From contig JALVQM010000407.1 in assembly GCA_027025615.1 (NCBI GenBank), forward strand, positions 1-10,341: a DNA stretch of 10,341 bases, read 5' to 3'. Shown one piece after another: positions 6,611 to 10,341 of the stretch. This stretch comes from Desulfobacteraceae bacterium (lineage in GTDB: Bacteria; Desulfobacterota; Desulfobacteria; Desulfobacterales; Desulfosarcinaceae). Position numbers and translations under genes: made by a program. Each line of letters opens with the position of its first letter. Position 1 is the stretch's first letter. The notes under the pieces were generated by a model. That model was not told where the DNA came from. It searched no databases and worked only from the letters and a program-made list of their open reading frames with translations.

Positions 6611-6626
6611 TTGACCAGGCTTGACC
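6611..6626 (+). repeat. Tandem TTGACC direct repeats, 10-bp period
   Basis: TTGACCAGGC (6611-6620) is followed directly by TTGACCGGTT (6621-6630). They lie in the divergent intergenic region, 20 bases from the start of the receiver-STAS gene. A further TTGACC occurs at 6573-6578 inside that gene. They could be -35-like elements or a regulator site. Confidence 0.4.
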
Positions 6627-6729
6627 GGTTGGTGTAGGACAAAAGTATAGTCAAGCAGGGTCACCTGTTTTGATTGATGCTGATGCCACAGCCAAACTAG
6701 TGGACTCATCATAGCCGTTTCACCGACAA

Positions 6730-6757
6730 TTGTCATCCAATTATGATCTGATATGAT
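6730..6757 (+). promoter_or_regulatory. Candidate promoter of the STAND-BTAD regulator gene
   Basis: The -35 TTGTCA (6730-6735, 5/6 to consensus) is followed after 16 bases by the -10 TATGAT (6752-6757, 5/6). A TG one base upstream of the -10 (6749-6750) makes it an extended -10. Predicted start is near 6764, giving a leader of about 30 bases to the TTG start or about 80 to the internal ATG. Confidence 0.6.
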
Positions 6758-6760
6758 CTG
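6742..6760 (+). repeat. Tandem TATGATCTG repeats overlapping the promoter
   Basis: Two exact copies of TATGATCTG (6742-6750 and 6752-6760) lie 10 bp apart, so one face of the helix sees the same sequence twice. The second copy contains the -10 hexamer. A bound protein here would probably repress or autoregulate; this is inference. Confidence 0.5.
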
Positions 6761-6795
6761 CATCGACTGCTTATGCGTTTGGATATTGGCTTTTT

Positions 6796-9700
6796 TTGCA
6801 ATGCTTGACCCGTAAGATCCGGTTACCAACGAAAGCTTTTGCCATGATTGGCGCTTCAGGACATACAATAGAACGCAAGCGCCTTTTTGACCTGTTGGAT
6901 CAGGCCCATGTTCAGCGGGCGTTGATCACAGGCCAGGCGGCCCAGGGCAAATCTACCTTGCTGGCCTCCTGCCTGCAGTTTCACAAGCCGGAGGCCCTTT
7001 GGCTGGTCCTTAGCTCTACGGAGTCCCGATCCGGCAAAGCATTCCCGTCTTTAAGGATACAGACAGAGCTTTGTTCTCACGAAATTAACGAAAAACTGCT
7101 ATCGAACAACATACTGGGCGATAGCTGGCGGAAACAGCTTGGCGCTTTTGCCGGCCGAACCCGTAAGCCGTTGTGGATAATAATTGACCGGATTGATCTT
7201 CTCGACGGAAGGCAGAACAAAAACAAATGGGAAACCCGTATTTCCAATACAGTCAACGCCCTGCCCGGCAACAGCCGTATTTTCCTGGCAGGTCGATTTG
7301 TTCCTTCCTGGCTCACCAGGGCGGTCGAGCAAGCCGTCTGCCCGGACTTGGTTATCGAAAATCACCAATTGGCCTTTGACCTGGACGAGGTAAAGCTTTT
7401 TTTTGAGCAGACCAACCAGCTGCCCCTTACAACCAGGGAAGCTGAAGACATCCTTGCCATAACCTGGGGATGGCCGGGAGCAATACGGCACGCTGCTGAA
7501 TTGCTGTCGTTGATACCTGCCAGCGAGCGCCGCCGTTACATCGAAACACGCCTGGAGCCCGACCTTGTCCACAAATTGAAACCGTTTTTCGATACCCAGG
7601 TACTCAGTCCCTTGAAGTTTCGAACAAAAAAAAGGCTCTTTGATCTTGCCGTTTTTGAAATCCTTGATATACGAGTTTTGCTGGCTGCCGGGATGCCGGC
7701 GACTGAAACCGGGCTTCTCGACCAGCTCCATGCGGCCAACCTTTTTTTAAACCGCCAATACGTACCTGATAAGGGCTGGAGCTACAGATTCCATCCTTTG
7801 TTCAGGCAATACCTGCTTGATCGATTTCGCCAAATCTATGGCCGAAATGTTTTTTGCGATGCCTGCCTTAAGGCTGCCCGGGCATGCCGGCAGACAAATC
7901 GTTCTCTTGATGCCGTTGACAGCCTTCTGTATGCCGGGGAAAACGAACAGGCTGCCGGCATCATAGCCAAAAGGGGTACGGACCTGGTGGTTACCGATCA
8001 AAAGGAACGGCTCCGGCGCTGGCTAAATCGTCTGCCGGAACAATACCTGGTCAGGGATCCATGGCTCCAATGGCTGGATGCTGTCTGCCGGCCTTTGATC
8101 GACGTTCAGAACGTTCAGCGCTTTAACCGGCTGCGAACCCGTTTTGCAGAACTTGAAGATCCACGGGGTCGGCTACTGGCCACTGCCCGCCTGCTGGAAG
8201 CCGCTATTTTCGTCAGTTATGACCGGCACAAATTAATCGCCTGGATAGCTGAAGGACGCAGGCTCCTGGACCATATGAGCAAGCGGCCATACTATGCCTG
8301 GGCCAAGGCCTGGCTTTGGCTGCAAATCGGCCTGGCCCAGGTTTTCACCGCTATCGACCTCCAGCAGGGTATTAGTGCCTGCCGAAATGCCTCTTTTCTG
8401 GCTTCCCTGATTAAAAACTACAGGCTCCAGGCCATTGCCGAATCAGTCATCGGCCTGGGCCTGACCCTGACCGGGAACCTGAAAAAAGCCCGCCAGGCCC
8501 TGGAACGGGCAAGATGCCTGAACCTTCGGCCCGATACCGAACCCTATGGCCTGCTCCAGGGAATGATCAGCCTGGAATTTGCACTTCACCGGGGCGACTG
8601 GTCCCTGGCCCGCGAGTTAAAAAAAGACCTGGAAACCCGAATCGAAGACTCAGACCTGCTTTTTCTTTACCCGCCCCTGCTGGATGCCACTGCTAGGCTT
8701 AGCCTATACTGCGGCGATACCGCAGCCGCTGATCAATGGCGCCGGCACCTGTCAGACGCGGCCATTCTGGCATCCAATTATTATTACACCGCCATGGCCC
8801 ACCGTATCGGGGCCCTGGCCCGGTATTACGAAGGTCGCTTTGAGCAAGCCGGCGTTTTCATCCATAATGCCATGGAAACCCTGGACACCGAGGGGCTTGA
8901 AACCCTGCCCTACTGGCAGACACGCCTTGTGGCAGGAATGATCAACCTGCGCCTGGGTCGTTTCGACCCGGCCCGCAAGCATATCGATGCTGCCGGGCAT
9001 TTTTTTCAGCAGGTGGCCTGTACGCATTTTTATGCTGAGACCCGGCTTGCCTCGGCCTTGCTCTATCGCAAGCAGGGTCAGGCAGAAAAGGCTCTGCTTC
9101 AATTACATTCAGCGTGCCAGTTGCTGCAAAAGGATTCCAACCCCCATTTTACCTGTCTAGGTCCGGCCGATCTTGTAGAGCTGGGACGCTGGGCCATTGC
9201 CACCGACCGGCAATCAACCATTGACCGGGGCCATGGCTGGCTGCAAGACTATGGATCTTTAGCCGCAAAGACAGACGCCAGGCAAAAAAGGACGATCGGC
9301 AAACCGGCAACAGGGAAGCAAAAAAAACCGCAAAAAGATTGGCCACACTTGCCGGAAAGACTGAATATTTTCACCTTCGGCACCTTTGCCGTCTGCAACT
9401 CCCAGGGTCAGCCGATTGATCGCCGGGGCCTTGTCGCCGGCCGGCCTGCCCAACTTTTGAAGGCCTTGATCGTCCTGGGTGTCAGGGAAATACCTCGTGA
9501 ACAGATCCTGGAGACTCTGTGGCCGGAGACCGACCCCAAGGCCGGCAACCAGGCCCTCAAAGTCACCTTGCACCGCCTGCGCAAAGCAATGGAGCCCTGC
9601 ATGGAAAAAGGGCGCAATTCAGCATACATTCATTTGAGCGGCAAGCGGCTTTCTCTGGATCGCAACCTGTGCTGGATCGACAGCGAGGCCTTCCTCAAGC

Positions 9701-10125
9701 TGGAAAAGGAAATCCGCCGCAGCCGGGAAGCCTTGGACCAGGAACACCTGCTGGATTTGTGCCGCAGGGCCACAGCCCTCTACCAGGGACCTTTTTTGCC
9801 GGAAGAACGCTATACAACCTGGGTTGAAATAAAACGGTCGGCCCTGGCCGAAGCTTTTGTCCGTATCCAGCTTACAATGGCAGGAATCCTGGAAACCCGG
9901 GGCCAGGCCGAAGATGCCATAGAATGCTACCGGCAGATCCTGGCCTCCGATCCCCTTTCGGTGGATGCCTGCCAGGGCTTGATGAAACTTTATGCCAACC
10001 TGGGTCATTTCGGCCACCTTCGGGATGTCTATCTTACTCATTGCCGCATCCTGGCCGACCAGATCGGCGAAGAACCGGACAGGGAAACCAGGCAGCTTTA
10101 TTTATCTTTAAGACACCACAGGTAA
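6796..10125 (+). CDS. Large transcriptional regulator: MalT-like STAND NTPase with C-terminal SARP/BTAD domain
   Basis: Up to 1109 residues, cytoplasmic. A P-loop NTPase comes first: Walker A GQAAQGKS at 46-53 and Walker B LWIIIDRID at 126-134. A winged-helix segment of the MalT type follows, ending near residue 345 (FHPLFRQYLL). Residues about 360-825 are alpha-helical, TPR-like repeats rich in Ala and Leu. A Lys-rich linker (about 825-853) leads to an OmpR-type winged helix starting near 856 (LNIFTFGTFAV) and a BTAD helical domain to the end. This arrangement suggests a signal-responsive, ATP-switched activator that binds tandem direct repeats. The start is uncertain: TTG 6796 or TTG 6805 keeps a basic N-terminal segment like that of MalT relatives, while ATG 6844 would lose 16 residues; none has a good ribosome binding site. 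A Tat-signal oxidoreductase gene lies 128 bases downstream and is the likely target. The inducer cannot be told from sequence. Confidence 0.9.
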   Translation: MQCLTRKIRLPTKAFAMIGASGHTIERKRLFDLLDQAHVQRALITGQAAQGKSTLLASCLQFHKPEALWLVLSSTESRSGKAFPSLRIQTELCSHEINEKLLSNNILGDSWRKQLGAFAGRTRKPLWIIIDRIDLLDGRQNKNKWETRISNTVNALPGNSRIFLAGRFVPSWLTRAVEQAVCPDLVIENHQLAFDLDEVKLFFEQTNQLPLTTREAEDILAITWGWPGAIRHAAELLSLIPASERRRYIETRLEPDLVHKLKPFFDTQVLSPLKFRTKKRLFDLAVFEILDIRVLLAAGMPATETGLLDQLHAANLFLNRQYVPDKGWSYRFHPLFRQYLLDRFRQIYGRNVFCDACLKAARACRQTNRSLDAVDSLLYAGENEQAAGIIAKRGTDLVVTDQKERLRRWLNRLPEQYLVRDPWLQWLDAVCRPLIDVQNVQRFNRLRTRFAELEDPRGRLLATARLLEAAIFVSYDRHKLIAWIAEGRRLLDHMSKRPYYAWAKAWLWLQIGLAQVFTAIDLQQGISACRNASFLASLIKNYRLQAIAESVIGLGLTLTGNLKKARQALERARCLNLRPDTEPYGLLQGMISLEFALHRGDWSLARELKKDLETRIEDSDLLFLYPPLLDATARLSLYCGDTAAADQWRRHLSDAAILASNYYYTAMAHRIGALARYYEGRFEQAGVFIHNAMETLDTEGLETLPYWQTRLVAGMINLRLGRFDPARKHIDAAGHFFQQVACTHFYAETRLASALLYRKQGQAEKALLQLHSACQLLQKDSNPHFTCLGPADLVELGRWAIATDRQSTIDRGHGWLQDYGSLAAKTDARQKRTIGKPATGKQKKPQKDWPHLPERLNIFTFGTFAVCNSQGQPIDRRGLVAGRPAQLLKALIVLGVREIPREQILETLWPETDPKAGNQALKVTLHRLRKAMEPCMEKGRNSAYIHLSGKRLSLDRNLCWIDSEAFLKLEKEIRRSREALDQEHLLDLCRRATALYQGPFLPEERYTTWVEIKRSALAEAFVRIQLTMAGILETRGQAEDAIECYRQILASDPLSVDACQGLMKLYANLGHFGHLRDVYLTHCRILADQIGEEPDRETRQLYLSLRHHR

Positions 10126-10166
10126 CCCCCCTTGTAACCTTCCTGTAACCTCACCGGTGGTAGGAT
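10122..10166 (+). promoter_or_regulatory. Candidate SARP-type operator and promoter of the downstream oxidoreductase gene
   Basis: GTAACC occurs three times in a row, at 10122-10127, 10134-10139 and 10145-10150. The last two extend to TGTAACCT and are exactly 11 bp apart; the first overlaps the stop codon of the regulator gene and is offset by 12 bp. Nine bases after the last copy is TAGGAT (10161-10166), a -10-like hexamer (4/6), and no -35 hexamer is visible. SARP activators are known to bind heptameric direct repeats with 11-bp periodicity lying about 8 bp before a -10. Binding by the adjacent regulator is inference. Confidence 0.5.
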
Positions 10167-10253
10167 GACTTCTGTGCTGAACTGTTTTCCCAGATAGGCA
10201 TCGTTTCTCAGTTAACCCTTAACTTCAACTTCATGCAACCAAAGGAGGGCCGT

Positions 10254-10341
10254 ATGCGGGTCAATCGCAGGCAGTTCTTGCAGCTGGGCGGTGCCGCCGC
10301 CATTGGCATTTCAGTATGCCGGCTCGGCTTTGATCTGAAGC
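10254..10341 (+). CDS. Tat-exported oxidoreductase, probably formate dehydrogenase catalytic subunit (3' truncated)
   Basis: Only the first 29 residues are in the window. They form a twin-arginine signal: NRRQFLQLGG at residues 4-13, then a hydrophobic stretch (AAAIGISV). The end of the visible part (LGFDLK) resembles the signal region of molybdenum/tungsten formate dehydrogenase alpha subunits from sulfate reducers, which export a folded, cofactor-loaded enzyme to the periplasm. AAAGGAGG (10241-10248) 5 bases before the ATG fixes the start. The catalytic domain, any selenocysteine codon and partner subunits lie outside the window, so other Tat-exported molybdopterin enzymes remain possible. 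The upstream repeats and regulator gene suggest specific activation. Confidence 0.65.
   Translation, partial: MRVNRRQFLQLGGAAAIGISVCRLGFDLK

Noticed and set aside
7099..7731. 210-codon minus-strand frame opposite the STAND NTPase domain
   Set aside because: Antisense to a clear Walker A/B coding frame and without a start signal.
1..10341. CRISPR array, insertion sequence, integrase or phage genes; tRNA-associated attachment site
   Set aside because: No regularly spaced repeats, no transposase or integrase motifs, and no duplicated tRNA 3' end beyond the shared serine tRNA features were seen.

Overview
The window reads as the chromosome of a sulfate-reducing bacterium, most likely a deltaproteobacterium (Desulfobacterota). 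It carries the 3' part of qmoB, a complete qmoC and a complete dissimilatory-type ATP sulfurylase gene (sat). These belong to the core sulfate-activation and APS-reduction pathway of such organisms. The last bases open a Tat-exported oxidoreductase gene that looks like a formate dehydrogenase catalytic subunit, which fits the same lifestyle.

Layout. Positions 1-2926 hold qmoB (5' end outside the window) and qmoC on the plus strand, ending in a strong intrinsic terminator. Positions 3099-4445 hold sat on the minus strand with its own terminator, converging on qmoC, and with a promoter candidate near 4540-4565. Positions 4756-5034 hold two serine tRNA genes (anticodons GCT and TGA) on the minus strand, with one promoter and one terminator. 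Positions 4981-5357 are non-coding and contain several short inverted and direct repeats. Positions 5358-5837 encode a small, very acidic protein of unknown function. It converges, with a gap of only 10 bases, on a minus-strand gene for a two-domain signalling protein (receiver plus STAS-like domain, 5848-6591). A 200-base divergent intergenic region follows. Then comes a 1109-codon plus-strand gene for a large regulator (6796-10125): MalT/STAND-type NTPase, helical repeat region, and a C-terminal SARP/BTAD-type DNA-binding module. The Tat-signal gene starts 128 bases further on.

How it fits together. Sat activates sulfate to APS. QmoABC passes electrons from menaquinol towards APS reductase, whose genes are not in the window. 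The right half looks like a regulatory block. The most notable observation is a set of GTAACC direct repeats, two of them exactly 11 bp apart, between the SARP-type regulator gene and the putative formate dehydrogenase gene. They end 9 bp before a -10-like hexamer. This is the layout known for SARP operators, and it suggests that the large regulator activates the downstream oxidoreductase gene. No mobile element, CRISPR array or phage gene was seen.
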